A stretch of DNA of 49,826 nt from assembly GCA_964541255.1 (NCBI GenBank), contig CAZIPL010000007.1, positions 1 to 49,826 on the forward strand, written 5' to 3'. Positions 32,310 through 41,263 of this stretch are shown one piece after another. Origin of the DNA: CAYOSU01 sp964541255 (lineage in GTDB: Bacteria; Bacillota; Clostridia; Christensenellales; CAMQZB01). Under the pieces are notes generated by a model. That model made no database searches, was not told where the DNA came from, and saw only the letters and a program-made list of their open reading frames with translations. How positions within the stretch are numbered: position 1 is the first letter of the stretch; the number at the start of each line of letters is the position of its first letter. Position numbers and translations under genes: made by a program.

Positions 32310-33461
32310 ATGGAAAAAACAATTATCGTACGCTATGCGGAAATATATCTTAAAGGGAAAAACATCGCGTTTTTCGAATCCAAGCTATATGACAATATCA
32401 AAAAAGCGCTTGACGGAATAGAATGCACCGTCAAGATTTCGAGGTGCAGATATATCGTTTCGGGCTTTGACGAGTTCGACGAAGAGGAAATAATCGAAAG
32501 ACTCAAAAAGGTATTCGGCATTCATTCGCTAAGCTCGTGCTTTGTCGTCAAAAGCGACATCGCGCTTATAGGCGAGGTTGCCGCAAACATCGCGGATTTT
32601 TCGGGAACGTTCAAGGTCGAAACCAACAGAGCTGACAAGAAATTCCCAATGAAGTCATATGAAGTATCTGCCGCAGTCGGCGGATATGTTCTCGAAAAGC
32701 ACCCTAATCTTAAGGTTGACGTCAAACACCCCGAACATATCATTAACGTCGATATGAGAGAAAACGGAAAGACCTTTATTTACGAAAAAGTCATTTACTG
32801 CGCTGGCGGACTTCCGACGGGCTGCTCGGGAAGCGGCGCGCTTATGCTCTCGGGCGGAATAGACAGCCCCGTTGCGGGATATATGATCGGCAAGCGCGGA
32901 ATGACCATTCACGGCGTTTACTTCCATAGCTATCCTTATACGGGCGATCTTGCAAAAGAGAAGGTCATTAAGCTTGGCGGAATACTTAACGAATACACGC
33001 AGAACTTCGTTTTATACGTCGTACCGTTCACAAAGATTCAAGAAGCCATTCACGAAAAATGTCCCGCGGAGCTTATGATAACGCTTATGCGCCGTTTCAT
33101 GATGAGGATAACGGAAAAGCTCGCGAGAAAGAACAGAGATATGTGCATAATAACGGGCGAAAGCTTGGGACAGGTCGCAAGCCAGACCGTGGAATCGATT
33201 ACCGTTACGAACGAGGTCGTCGATATGCCCGTTTTTCGTCCCCTTATCGGTATGGATAAAATAGAGATAATCGACATCGCGAAAAAGATCGGCTCATTCG
33301 AAACGTCGAATCTTCCCTATGAAGATTGCTGTACGGTCTTTTTGCCCGATCATCCCGTGATTAAGCCGAAAAAAGAGGTCGTATACGAAGCGGAAAAGAA
33401 TCTCGATATAGAAACGCTTGTCAACGAAGCCGTAGAAAACGTAGAAAAGATTACGTATTAA
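32310..33461 (+). CDS. thiI: tRNA 4-thiouridine synthase ThiI
   Basis: A 383-residue enzyme with an N-terminal ferredoxin-like/THUMP region (about 1-165) and a PP-loop ATPase domain, motif SGGIDSPVAGYM (181-192). There is no C-terminal rhodanese domain, as in Bacillus ThiI, so sulfur should come directly from the adjacent desulfurase. LPYEDCCTVFLPDHPVIKP near the end is a ThiI signature. It makes s4U8 in tRNAs. Last gene of mutS2-nifS-thiI; terminator-like hairpins follow. Confidence 0.96.
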   Translation: MEKTIIVRYAEIYLKGKNIAFFESKLYDNIKKALDGIECTVKISRCRYIVSGFDEFDEEEIIERLKKVFGIHSLSSCFVVKSDIALIGEVAANIADFSGTFKVETNRADKKFPMKSYEVSAAVGGYVLEKHPNLKVDVKHPEHIINVDMRENGKTFIYEKVIYCAGGLPTGCSGSGALMLSGGIDSPVAGYMIGKRGMTIHGVYFHSYPYTGDLAKEKVIKLGGILNEYTQNFVLYVVPFTKIQEAIHEKCPAELMITLMRRFMMRITEKLARKNRDMCIITGESLGQVASQTVESITVTNEVVDMPVFRPLIGMDKIEIIDIAKKIGSFETSNLPYEDCCTVFLPDHPVIKPKKEVVYEAEKNLDIETLVNEAVENVEKITY

Positions 33462-33478
33462 GCTTTATTTTGAAAAAG

Positions 33479-33515
33479 CCGTTCGAACTTTTGCAAAAGT
33501 TTTCGAACGGATTTT
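33479..33515 (+). terminator. Terminator-like hairpin after thiI
   Basis: CCGTTCGAA (33479-33487) and TTCGAACGG (33502-33510) form a perfect 9-bp stem followed by ATTTTG; the T run is short. Confidence 0.55.
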
Positions 33516-33550
33516 GAATAAAACAAAAAGAAAACTTTTATAAAATCCCA

Positions 33551-33587
33551 AGGCAAAAGACGTCCACTAAAAAGGACGCCTTTTTCG
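33551..33587 (+). terminator. Second intrinsic terminator after thiI
   Basis: AGACGTCC pairs with GGACGCCT apart from one mismatch, with an 8-base loop and a TTTTTC run. Confidence 0.65.
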
Positions 33588-33670
33588 TTATCAATTGATT
33601 GTCTCGCAATTAAGTTTTAACTCAATCAATTTGCAAAAACGGCAAGTAACTTTTCATAATACAATATTCG
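33587..33670 (+). repeat. Dispersed intergenic repeat, copy C (best plus copy)
   Basis: TGATTGTCTCGCAATTAAGT (33596-33615), then CAATCAATTTGCAAAAACGG and AAGTAACTTTTCATAATACA (33644-33663). The 5' block recurs at 46490 and 47781, the 3' block at 27722 (minus), 703 and 14226. The rest of the gap to 33946 is A/T-rich with no gene seen. Confidence 0.65.
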
Positions 33671-33946
33671 CCTTTTTGCTAATGCGTCTTCAAAAGGGAA
33701 TAACTTCTTTCAAAAACGGCTGCTTTTTGTAAAGCAATCTTTGGTGCGTTGTCATCTAATTATACCGCCAATATCAAACTTCGTTTTTATAAAAACAGAT
33801 ATTGCGACGAAAAGGACTTTTTATGTGTTAATTAAAAAGAAACGCTTAAAATAGCAAAATCGGTTTTGAATTTATCGAAAAGATATTGACGGAAAAACGA
33901 AAAGTTTTTCATTTGTGTCGAAAAAACGATAAATCACAGAATGTGT

Positions 33947-33975
33947 TTGCAAACGGAGTTGTTTTGTGTTATCAT
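33947..33975 (+). promoter_or_regulatory. Extended -10 promoter for the glycosyltransferase-glf operon
   Basis: TTGCAA (33947-33952), 17 bp, then TGTTATCAT with TATCAT at 33970-33975. Confidence 0.7.
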
Positions 33976-34063
33976 TGACGATAATAATTGAGAGTTTTGG
34001 AATTGATAATAATTGCAATGTCTTTTGATGGCTTTAATCAATACGAATATTGCGGAGGTGGAT

Positions 34064-35065
34064 ATGAAGCTGCTTTCAGTTGCGGTTCCATGCTATAATT
34101 CTGCGGCATATATGGAAAACTGCATAAAGAGTCTTTTGACGGGCGGAGATGAAATAGAGATTATTGTCGTAAACGACGGTTCGAAAGACGAAACGGGTAA
34201 TATCGCAGAGGGGTATAAGGAGAGATTCCCCGACACGGTAAAGGTCATTCATCAAGAAAACAAAGGTCACGGCGGAGCGATAAACTCGGCTATTGCCGCC
34301 GCCACGGGCAAATACTTCAAGGTGGTCGATTCGGACGATACTTTGAATCCCGAAACGCTCCAGATCGTTCTCAAAAAGCTTAGAGAGAACGAGCTCGATA
34401 TGCTCGTGACGAATTATAAATACACTCACGAAGATCCCGACGAAGACGTCGTGATAAGCTATCGCCGTCCTCTTCCGAAAAACAGAGTTATCGGGTGGAG
34501 ACGAGTCAGATATTTTTCGATCGAGCAATACTTCACCATACATTCCGTGCTATTTAGAACCGAATGCATAAGAAGAAGCGGAATAGTGCTTCCCGAGCAT
34601 GTTTTTTACGAAGACAATGTTTTCGTATATGCCGTTATGCCGTATGTGAAAAAGCTGATGTTTATAGATAAAGTGCTTTATAACTACACGATAGGTCGTG
34701 AGGGACAGTCTGTCCAAGAGGATATTATCGTCAAAAGATATAAGCATCAGATACTTGCTTCGCAGACGATTTTCACGATGTATAAACTCGACGACATCAA
34801 AGAGAAAAAGCAAAGAAAGTATATGTATCACGTTTGCGTAATGCTGCTTCTTATTGCGACGGTGTTTGCTCGCCTTAACAGAACCGAGGAATCCGAAAAC
34901 GACGTCAAAGCGATGTGGCAGGCGTGCTATGATTTCGATCCGCCGAAAGCCGAAAGAATAAAGAAATATTCTTTAGCGACTTTCGTCAATTTCGACGGAC
35001 ATATCGGAAGAGAGTTTGCGATAAAGCTCTATCGCCTTGCTCAAAAAGTCGTGAGGTTCAATTGA
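34064..35065 (+). CDS. Family 2 glycosyltransferase
   Basis: A 333-residue GT2. The N-terminal GT-A fold is clear: VAVPCYNSAAYMENCIKSLL, IIVVNDGSKDETG and KVVDSDDTLNP, with DSDD (89-92) as the metal/nucleotide-sugar site. QENKGHGGAINSAI is the acceptor-side loop. The C-terminal part is helical without membrane spans. Start 34064 is set by GGAGGTGGAT. The stop overlaps glf (TGATG), so the pair is coupled. Given UDP-galactopyranose mutase next door, it may transfer galactofuranose to a surface glycan; this is inference. Confidence 0.9.
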   Translation: MKLLSVAVPCYNSAAYMENCIKSLLTGGDEIEIIVVNDGSKDETGNIAEGYKERFPDTVKVIHQENKGHGGAINSAIAAATGKYFKVVDSDDTLNPETLQIVLKKLRENELDMLVTNYKYTHEDPDEDVVISYRRPLPKNRVIGWRRVRYFSIEQYFTIHSVLFRTECIRRSGIVLPEHVFYEDNVFVYAVMPYVKKLMFIDKVLYNYTIGREGQSVQEDIIVKRYKHQILASQTIFTMYKLDDIKEKKQRKYMYHVCVMLLLIATVFARLNRTEESENDVKAMWQACYDFDPPKAERIKKYSLATFVNFDGHIGREFAIKLYRLAQKVVRFN

Positions 35066-36168
35066 TGAAATACGATTATTTGATTGTCGGCGCGGGGCTT
35101 TTCGGCGCGGTTGCTGCTCGGGAGCTTACCGATTGCGGCAAAAAATGCTTGGTGATTGACAGAAGAGCGCATATCGGCGGAAACGTCTATACCGAAAAGA
35201 GGGAGGGCGTAAACGTACATAAATACGGCGCGCATATTTTTCATACTTCGAATAAAAGGGTTTTCGATTATATTTCAAGATTCGGAAAGTTAGTTCCTTA
35301 TAAGCACGAGGTTCTTGCAAAATATAAAGGGGAAATATATAATCTTCCTTTTAATATGAATACCTTTTCGAAGATGTGGAACGTCAAAACGGCAAACGAA
35401 GCAAAGAGCATAATCGAAGAGCAAAGAAGCGAGCTTTGCGGAAAAATGCCGCAAAATCTCGAAGAGCAGGCAATTGCGCTGGTCGGACGAGATATATACG
35501 AAAAGCTCGTTAAAGGATATACCGAAAAGCAATGGGGGAAGGATTGCAAAGAGCTTCCGCCTTTTATAATAAAAAGACTCCCCGTAAGATATGAATATAA
35601 CAACGACTATTTCAACGACGAATTCGAGGTTATGCCCGAAAACGGATATACCGAAATCATCGAGAATATGCTTGAATGCATAGACATAAAGCTCGATACG
35701 GACTATAAGAGCTTTATAAAAACAAGCGGCGACGAGTTCGAAAGGGTAATATATACCGGCGCGATAGACGAATTTTTCGACTATTCGTTGGGAAAGCTTG
35801 AATATAGAACGGTGAAATTCGATACGAAAGTTATCGAAAAAATATGCTATCAAGAGGCTGCGGTAATAAATTACACCGAAAGGGAAGTGCCGTATACGAG
35901 AGTTATCGAGCATAGAAAATTCGACGGAGTGGGGCTTGATAAAACGGTCGTTTCGTTCGAATATTCGAAAGACTTCGAAACGGGCGACGAGCCGTATTAT
36001 CCCGTTAACAACGAAAAGAACAACGCTTTATACGAAAAATATAAGGCGCTTTCGAAAGAAAACGACAAGGTGATTTTCGGCGGAAGACTCGGGGAATATA
36101 AATATTATGATATGGATAAGGTCATCGCTTCGGCGTTGGAACTTACCGATCGGTTGAAAAGCAATTAA
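35065..36168 (+). CDS. glf: UDP-galactopyranose mutase
   Basis: A 367-residue flavoenzyme. The Rossmann motif is GAGLFG (9-14). RAHIGGNVYTEKREGVNVHKYG and HIFHTSNKRVFDYI are UGM signatures; KGYTEKQWGKDCKELP and YPVNNEKNN continue the family pattern. With reduced FAD it interconverts UDP-galactopyranose and UDP-galactofuranose. It starts on the TGATG overlap with the glycosyltransferase. Galactofuranose glycans are used in capsules and wall polymers. Confidence 0.96.
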   Translation: MKYDYLIVGAGLFGAVAARELTDCGKKCLVIDRRAHIGGNVYTEKREGVNVHKYGAHIFHTSNKRVFDYISRFGKLVPYKHEVLAKYKGEIYNLPFNMNTFSKMWNVKTANEAKSIIEEQRSELCGKMPQNLEEQAIALVGRDIYEKLVKGYTEKQWGKDCKELPPFIIKRLPVRYEYNNDYFNDEFEVMPENGYTEIIENMLECIDIKLDTDYKSFIKTSGDEFERVIYTGAIDEFFDYSLGKLEYRTVKFDTKVIEKICYQEAAVINYTEREVPYTRVIEHRKFDGVGLDKTVVSFEYSKDFETGDEPYYPVNNEKNNALYEKYKALSKENDKVIFGGRLGEYKYYDMDKVIASALELTDRLKSN

Positions 36169-36184
36169 ATAAAAATTAATATCG

Positions 36185-36265
36185 AAGCGGAAAAGAGAAA
36201 GTATTGCATTTTGTAAAGCCTATTTCATGGCAAGTTATGTAAGAAACTTCCTTTTCCGCTTTTTG
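36185..36265 (+). terminator. Long-loop terminator after glf
   Basis: AAGCGGAAAAG (36185-36195) and CTTTTCCGCTT (36251-36261) are perfectly complementary and followed by Ts. The loop is about 55 bases, unusually large. Confidence 0.55.
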
Positions 36266-36279
36266 CGTTAAACTTTTTA

Positions 36280-36308
36280 TTGACTAAAAAAAATATGTTT
36301 AGTAAAAT
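36280..36308 (+). promoter_or_regulatory. Sigma-A promoter of the ABC-F gene
   Basis: TTGACT (36280-36285), 17 bp, TAAAAT (36303-36308). Confidence 0.75.
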
Positions 36309-36353
36309 AAAATCATACGAAGTTTGATTTTCGGGGAATATAGGAAATAAAAA

Positions 36354-38243
36354 ATGCTTTTCAACATCGAGAACGGACAATTCTATTTTGAGGATATGCT
36401 CATTTTGTCTGACATAAACGTCTCTTTCAGCGACGACGACAGAGTGGGACTTATCGGGGAGAACGGATCGGGTAAAACGACGCTCCTTAATATTATCATG
36501 GGGAAGTACGAGCTCGACGGCGGAATGATAGCGAAAAAGCGCGGAATGACCATAGGGTATCTCGAGCAGAATACGTCCTTCGAGTCGGATAAAACCGTAA
36601 TCGAAGAGATGAGACTTTGCTTTTCGGACATATTGAAGCTCGAAGAAAGAATGCGCGAGATTGAAAAGATTATTCCTACTTTGGAGGTGGACGGAATAGA
36701 ATACCGCCGCCTTTCTAACGAATACTCCGAAGCAAAAAAGCGTTTCGAGGGGCTTGACGGATATAACGTTGACGTGAAAATAAAGACCGTTTTGAACGGA
36801 ATGGGCTTTATGGGGCAGTACGACAGAGTATGTTCTTCCTTTTCGGGCGGCGAAAAGACAAGGCTTGCTCTCTCGAGGCTTTTGCTGAAAAATCCCGAGC
36901 TTTTGATTTTGGACGAGCCGACAAACCATCTTGATTTTTCGACGCTTTATTGGCTCGAGGATTATCTTTCGAGCTATAAAGGAGCGATTTTGACAGTATC
37001 GCACGACAGATCGTTCCTTGATAAGGTTGCCGAAAAGACATGGGAGCTTAAAAACACAAAGCTCACCGTGTGGCGCGGCAATTATACGAAATATAAGCAG
37101 CTCAAAGAAGAGTGGGTTGCTTCGACGAAAAAGGAATATGAAAAACAGCAGGTTCGCATCGCCGACATGAAAGACTATGTCGCGAGGAACATCGTTCGCG
37201 CAACGACGGCGAAATCCGCTCAAAGCAGAGTCAAGCAGCTCGAAGCAATGGAAATAATCGAAAAGCCCGACGAAAGAGTCGCAACGCCTACTTTTGTGTT
37301 CGAAAAGGCGATAGACCCGACGAAAGACGTGGTGAAAATAAAAAAGCTCGAGCTTTTCGCGGGTGATAAAGAGCTGATTAAAAACGGCGATATGCTTGTC
37401 GGTCGCGGCGAAAAAGTCGGAATAGTAGGGGAAAACGGCGCGGGGAAATCGACTCTTTTAAAAAGAATACTTTCGTCGTTCGGAACGTATGAGGACAATA
37501 TCGTTTTCGGGAAGAATGTTTATATATCATATTACGACCAAGAAAACGGCAACCTCAACTTTTCTGCTACCGTTCGCGGCGAGATGTGGGATAAGTTTCC
37601 TAAAAGCACGGAGTATGACATAAGGCGAGCTCTCGGGAGAATGCTTTTCGAGGACGAGGATATGGACAAAAAAATATCGTCTTTATCGGGCGGCGAGAGA
37701 GCGAAATTGGGCTTTGCCGAAATGATGATGAAAAGCTCGAATTTTCTTATTCTCGACGAGCCGACCAACCATATCGATCTTGCGGCAAGAGAGAGCCTTG
37801 AAAAAGCGCTTAAAGAATTCGACGGAACGGTTCTTTTCGTTTCGCACGACAGATATTTTCTCGAAAGCGTCGCGGATAAAATTTACGCGATAGAGAATAA
37901 GTCGCTCAACGAATATAAGATGAAGTTTTCGGCATATATTGCGAAAAAGAAAGCAACGGAGAAGGCGGAAAGCGAAGAGGAGCCGAAAGAGAAGAAAAAG
38001 CCCGTAACGCAATATCGCGACGCAAAAGCAAGGAGCGAAGAGGTCAAAAGAAAGAATGCGTTGAAAGCGGCTGAGGAGGAGATCGCAAGGCTTGAAGAGC
38101 GTCAAAGCGAGCTTCAAAACGAAATGCAAAAGCCCGAGATTTCATCGAACTACACAAAGCTTAAACCCGTTTTGGAAGAAACGGAAAAGAATAAAGAGAG
38201 ACTGGACGAGCTTTATGAGCTGTGGGAAGGTCTCGCACAATAA
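36354..38243 (+). CDS. ABC-F family ATPase (Uup/YfmR-like, translation factor)
   Basis: A 629-residue soluble protein with two ABC domains and no membrane segment. Walker A motifs are GENGSGKT (35-42) and GENGAGKS (about 359-366). Signature motifs are SFSGGEKTRLALSRLL and LSGGERAKLGFAEMMM; Walker B LLILDEPTNHLD and FLILDEPTNHID. The charged inter-domain linker (residues about 240-310) and a C-terminal coiled coil (about 540-629) resemble Uup. ABC-F proteins bind the ribosomal E site to resolve stalls or protect from antibiotics. The linker is too ordinary to claim resistance. AGGAAA precedes the ATG; coupled at 15 bases to the ROK gene. Confidence 0.94.
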   Translation: MLFNIENGQFYFEDMLILSDINVSFSDDDRVGLIGENGSGKTTLLNIIMGKYELDGGMIAKKRGMTIGYLEQNTSFESDKTVIEEMRLCFSDILKLEERMREIEKIIPTLEVDGIEYRRLSNEYSEAKKRFEGLDGYNVDVKIKTVLNGMGFMGQYDRVCSSFSGGEKTRLALSRLLLKNPELLILDEPTNHLDFSTLYWLEDYLSSYKGAILTVSHDRSFLDKVAEKTWELKNTKLTVWRGNYTKYKQLKEEWVASTKKEYEKQQVRIADMKDYVARNIVRATTAKSAQSRVKQLEAMEIIEKPDERVATPTFVFEKAIDPTKDVVKIKKLELFAGDKELIKNGDMLVGRGEKVGIVGENGAGKSTLLKRILSSFGTYEDNIVFGKNVYISYYDQENGNLNFSATVRGEMWDKFPKSTEYDIRRALGRMLFEDEDMDKKISSLSGGERAKLGFAEMMMKSSNFLILDEPTNHIDLAARESLEKALKEFDGTVLFVSHDRYFLESVADKIYAIENKSLNEYKMKFSAYIAKKKATEKAESEEEPKEKKKPVTQYRDAKARSEEVKRKNALKAAEEEIARLEERQSELQNEMQKPEISSNYTKLKPVLEETEKNKERLDELYELWEGLAQ

Positions 38244-38258
38244 AAAGGAGAGAGGAAA

Positions 38259-39206
38259 ATGAAAGATTTATATGTCGGTATCGATTTGGGCGGAACGTTC
38301 ATTAAGTGCGGAATCGTGACGAAAGAGGGCGAGGTTTTGATTAAGGGTCAAACCCCGACTGAGGTCGAGAAAGGAATCGACGGAGTGCTTTCGAACATTG
38401 TCGGCATTATGAGAAAACAGCTTGGCGAGCTTAATCGAAGCGAAGAAGACGTCGTTGCGATGGGCTTCGGAGTCCCCGGAATCGTAGACGAAGATTTCAC
38501 GGTTATCGAAGCTACCAACATCGGTTGGCATAGCGAAAACGTCGTCGAGAGAATGAAAAACTATACGGCTATCCCCGTTAGACTTGGAAACGACGCCGAC
38601 GTTGCGGCACTTGGCGAAGTAAAATTCGGAGCTGCCAAGGGAATGAAATCGGCATTTATGATAACGCTCGGTACGGGAGTAGGCAGCGGAATTATCATTA
38701 ACGGTAAGATTTTCAGCGGCAATCACGGTTGCGGCGGAGAAATCGGACACACGGTTTTGCATAAAGGCGGAGAGCTTTGCAATTGCGGACAAAAGGGCTG
38801 CGTAGAGGCATATTTGTCAGCAACGGCGCTTAAGAAATTCGCACAAAGAGCGATGAACGAAAATCCCGACACTCTTTTGTGGGAAAGAGCGAAAAGCGTA
38901 GAAAACGTATCGGCTAAAGACGTGCTCGACCTTTCGGAAGAGGACGAAACGTGCAAAAAGCTTACGGAAGAATATATCGAAAACCTTTTCGATCTTTGTC
39001 TCAACCTTTCGAACGGATTCCGTCCCGAAGCGATTATTTTGGGTGGCGGAGTTTCTCTTGCGGGCGAAAAGCTCACGAAGCCTTTGCAAGAAAAGCTTGA
39101 CGACAAGATTTTTGCAAAAGCGCATACTCCGAAAGTCAAGATACTTTCCGCAAAGCTCGGAAACGATGCGGGCTTTGTAGGAGCGGCAAGTCTTTGCATA
39201 GATTGA
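38259..39206 (+). CDS. ROK family glucokinase
   Basis: A 315-residue sugar kinase. The ATP-binding GIDLGGTFIKCGIV is at the N terminus. The sugar site includes GNDADVAALGE. The ROK zinc motif GCGGEIGHT with CNCGQKGCVEAYLS (zinc His plus three Cys) is intact, so zinc binding should be preserved. No HTH is present, so it is the kinase and not a repressor. It should make glucose-6-phosphate, although other hexoses are possible. AAGGAGAGAGG precedes the ATG; terminator at 39219. Confidence 0.92.
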   Translation: MKDLYVGIDLGGTFIKCGIVTKEGEVLIKGQTPTEVEKGIDGVLSNIVGIMRKQLGELNRSEEDVVAMGFGVPGIVDEDFTVIEATNIGWHSENVVERMKNYTAIPVRLGNDADVAALGEVKFGAAKGMKSAFMITLGTGVGSGIIINGKIFSGNHGCGGEIGHTVLHKGGELCNCGQKGCVEAYLSATALKKFAQRAMNENPDTLLWERAKSVENVSAKDVLDLSEEDETCKKLTEEYIENLFDLCLNLSNGFRPEAIILGGGVSLAGEKLTKPLQEKLDDKIFAKAHTPKVKILSAKLGNDAGFVGAASLCID

Positions 39207-39218
39207 CGAAAAATAACT

Positions 39219-39244
39219 AAACGGCTTTTTTAAGCCGTTTTTTG
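39219..39244 (+). terminator. Intrinsic terminator
   Basis: AAACGGCTT (39219-39227), TTTT loop, AAGCCGTTT (39232-39240), then Ts. Confidence 0.92.
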
Positions 39245-39245
39245 T

Positions 39246-39274
39246 TTGCAATACTTCGACCTTAAGAGTAAAAT
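39246..39274 (+). promoter_or_regulatory. Sigma-A promoter of the MATE gene
   Basis: TTGCAA (39246-39251), 17 bp, TAAAAT (39269-39274); it begins right after the preceding terminator. Confidence 0.75.
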
Positions 39275-39308
39275 ATAAGTAGAAAGATTGGAGAAGCGAA
39301 AGATAAAT

Positions 39309-40721
39309 ATGAACTCAAGCAAGGTTTTTAATTTGATAATCAATCCCGAAAAGGTTCTTAAAGGCAGAGCGCTCGGCGAAGTACCCTCTTCTCGCGAGGT
39401 CGTCGGCAATACGGTAAAAATGGCATGGCCTACGGTCGTTGACAGCTTTCTGTCGGCGATAGTTTCCTTCGTCGATATGGCGATGGTGTCGAACCTCGGA
39501 ACGACGGCGATATCGGCAATCGGGCTTACGACGCAACCGCGTTTCATTATGCTCGCCTTTTTCTTGTCTTTGAACGTCGCTGTAACGGCGGTTGTCGCAA
39601 GACGCTTCGGACAAAAAGACAGAGAGAGTGCGAACGCGTGTCTTCATCAGGTTTTGTCGATAGGTCTTGTTATGGGACTTTTGCTTTCTTTCGTCAGCAT
39701 ATATTTTGCAAGAGATCTGGTTACGCTTGCGGGAGCAAAAGCCGATACGGTTGACGATGCGACGACGTATTTCCAAACCATTATGACGGCATTTTTGTTC
39801 AGCGGTCTGACCTTAACGATAAACGCTGCACAAAGAGGAGTAGGCAAAACCCGCATAAGCATGTGGACGAACCTTGTTTCGAACGGAGTCAATATCATTT
39901 GCAACTATCTTCTCATCGAGGGGCATTTGGGTTTCCCGAGACTCGAAGTATTCGGAGCGGCGCTTGCTTCCGCAATAGGAATGTTTGTCGGCTTTATCGT
40001 TGCGGTGGTTTCGCTTTTGAGAAGAAACGGATATTTGAAGCTGAAAGTATCTAAGCTTTTTCATTTCACGAAATCCACCATGTCGGCGCTTGGCAAGGTT
40101 TGGTGGAGTGCCGCCGTCGAACAGCTCTTTTTGAGAATAGGCTTCTTCATTTTTGCGGCGATTGTAGCAAATCTTGGAACGGACACATTCGCGATACATA
40201 ACGTCGGAATGAATATCATGACGCTTTCGTTTGCTTTGGGCGACGGACTTTCGGTTGCCGCAAGTGCGCTTATCGGTCAAAACTTGGGGCGAGGAAGAAG
40301 CGATTTGTCTGAAGTGTACGGGAAAACGTGTAGGCGCATAGGGCTTATTTTCTCGATAATACTCATTATCGTATTCGTTCTTTGGGGCGACTTAATTTTC
40401 GGAATATTCATCAAAGAACGCCCTGACTTAGCCGATCAAGGTTCGGTTATTATGGACTTTGCTGCTGTAATTACGGCAATTCAGATAGCTTCCGTTATAT
40501 ATACGGGCGCGTTAAGAGGCGCGGGAGACGTGAAATTCGTCGCGGTATTGATGATGCTTTGCGTTGCGATTTTGCGTCCGACGACCGCATACCTATTCGG
40601 TTTTGTTTTCAACTGGGGCTTATACGGCATTTGGGGCTCTTTCCTTTTGGATCAAAGCTTGCGTTGCGTGCTTTCGATGATAAGATTCAATAAAGGCAAG
40701 TGGAAAGAAATCAAAGTGTGA
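39309..40721 (+). CDS. MATE family efflux transporter
   Basis: A 470-residue membrane protein with twelve predicted helices in two repeats. VGNTVKMAWPTVVDSFLSAI, FVDMAMVSNLGTTAISAIGL and the second-half ALGDGLSVAASALIGQNLGRG are typical MATE features. It exports cationic drugs or other organic compounds, driven by Na+ or H+; the substrate is unknown. Start 39309 (ATG) is preferred; a TTG at 39288 is in frame. The ribosome site is poor in either case (GGAG at 39290 is far from 39309). Followed by a 542-bp non-coding gap. Confidence 0.92.
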   Translation: MNSSKVFNLIINPEKVLKGRALGEVPSSREVVGNTVKMAWPTVVDSFLSAIVSFVDMAMVSNLGTTAISAIGLTTQPRFIMLAFFLSLNVAVTAVVARRFGQKDRESANACLHQVLSIGLVMGLLLSFVSIYFARDLVTLAGAKADTVDDATTYFQTIMTAFLFSGLTLTINAAQRGVGKTRISMWTNLVSNGVNIICNYLLIEGHLGFPRLEVFGAALASAIGMFVGFIVAVVSLLRRNGYLKLKVSKLFHFTKSTMSALGKVWWSAAVEQLFLRIGFFIFAAIVANLGTDTFAIHNVGMNIMTLSFALGDGLSVAASALIGQNLGRGRSDLSEVYGKTCRRIGLIFSIILIIVFVLWGDLIFGIFIKERPDLADQGSVIMDFAAVITAIQIASVIYTGALRGAGDVKFVAVLMMLCVAILRPTTAYLFGFVFNWGLYGIWGSFLLDQSLRCVLSMIRFNKGKWKEIKV

Positions 40722-40730
40722 CGGCTCTTT

Positions 40731-40850
40731 GCTCAATCGTAGGCTTTTAACAAATATTCGTTGAAAACCGTTAGATTGAGAAAAACCGCAATCGATTTGA
40801 AAAAATAATTGTTAAGATTAACTTTTTGCGTTGAGTCGGTAGTAATATAA
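40731..40850 (+). repeat. Dispersed intergenic repeat, copy F (degenerate)
   Basis: CGCAATCGATTTGAAAAAAT, then AAGATTAACTTTTTGCG, resembles copy A. In the same place relative to a gene 3' end as the other copies. Confidence 0.4.
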
Positions 40851-40905
40851 TTATTATCTAATCACGCCAATTGCTTTACTTAACGATAAGTATAATTATA
40901 AATCT

Positions 40906-40983
40906 AAAACCTCTTCAAGCTCGTGATGAGGACTCCAAAAGTTAGACACTTTTTGGGGTGCATATCACTCGAAGAGGTTTTTT
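40906..40983 (+). other. Branched inverted repeat, possible insertion-sequence remnant
   Basis: AAACCTCTTC (40907-40916) pairs with GAAGAGGTTT (40971-40980), GTGAT (40923-40927) with ATCAC (40964-40968), and an inner CCAAAA with TTTTGG. The core CCAAAAGTTAGACACTTTTT with GGGGTGCA resembles, from memory, sequence at ends of IS3/IS150-type elements. No transposase is left. The rest of gap 40722-41263 is A/T-rich; no gene seen. Confidence 0.4.
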
Positions 40984-41202
40984 CTGTTAAAACGTGTTTT
41001 ATAAATATTAAAGAACATAATAATATGTATAAGAGGTTTCCTCTTTGCATATAGCTTTCTGTTATAGTTCTCTCAAAGCGTTCGTATTTAGTTACAAAAA
41101 TAGCGAATTGAAATATTTTAATATTTTTTATGAATTTGTTCACTTTGAAAAATTAAATTGATAAATTTTACTGATTTTGGGGTATTATTTTTAAACAACC
41201 TA

Positions 41203-41231
41203 TTTACAAAAGGAAAAAAATAAGTTAAAAT
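41203..41231 (+). promoter_or_regulatory. Sigma-A promoter of the rnf operon
   Basis: TTTACA (41203-41208), 17 bp, TAAAAT (41226-41231). The leader is about 26 nt and contains AGGAGGT at 41249-41255. Confidence 0.75.
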
Positions 41232-41263
41232 TATTTATAGTGAAGCTCAGGAGGTAAGTTACT

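Noticed and set aside
33916..33922. TGTCGAA, an exact Spo0A-box heptamer upstream of the glycosyltransferase promoter
   Set aside because: A 7-mer is expected several times by chance in 50 kb, and TCGAA is very common here; no second box is nearby.
40904..41143. 79-residue minus-strand open frame
   Set aside because: No ribosome site, A/T-rich, runs through the inverted repeat; probably spurious or a decayed IS fragment.
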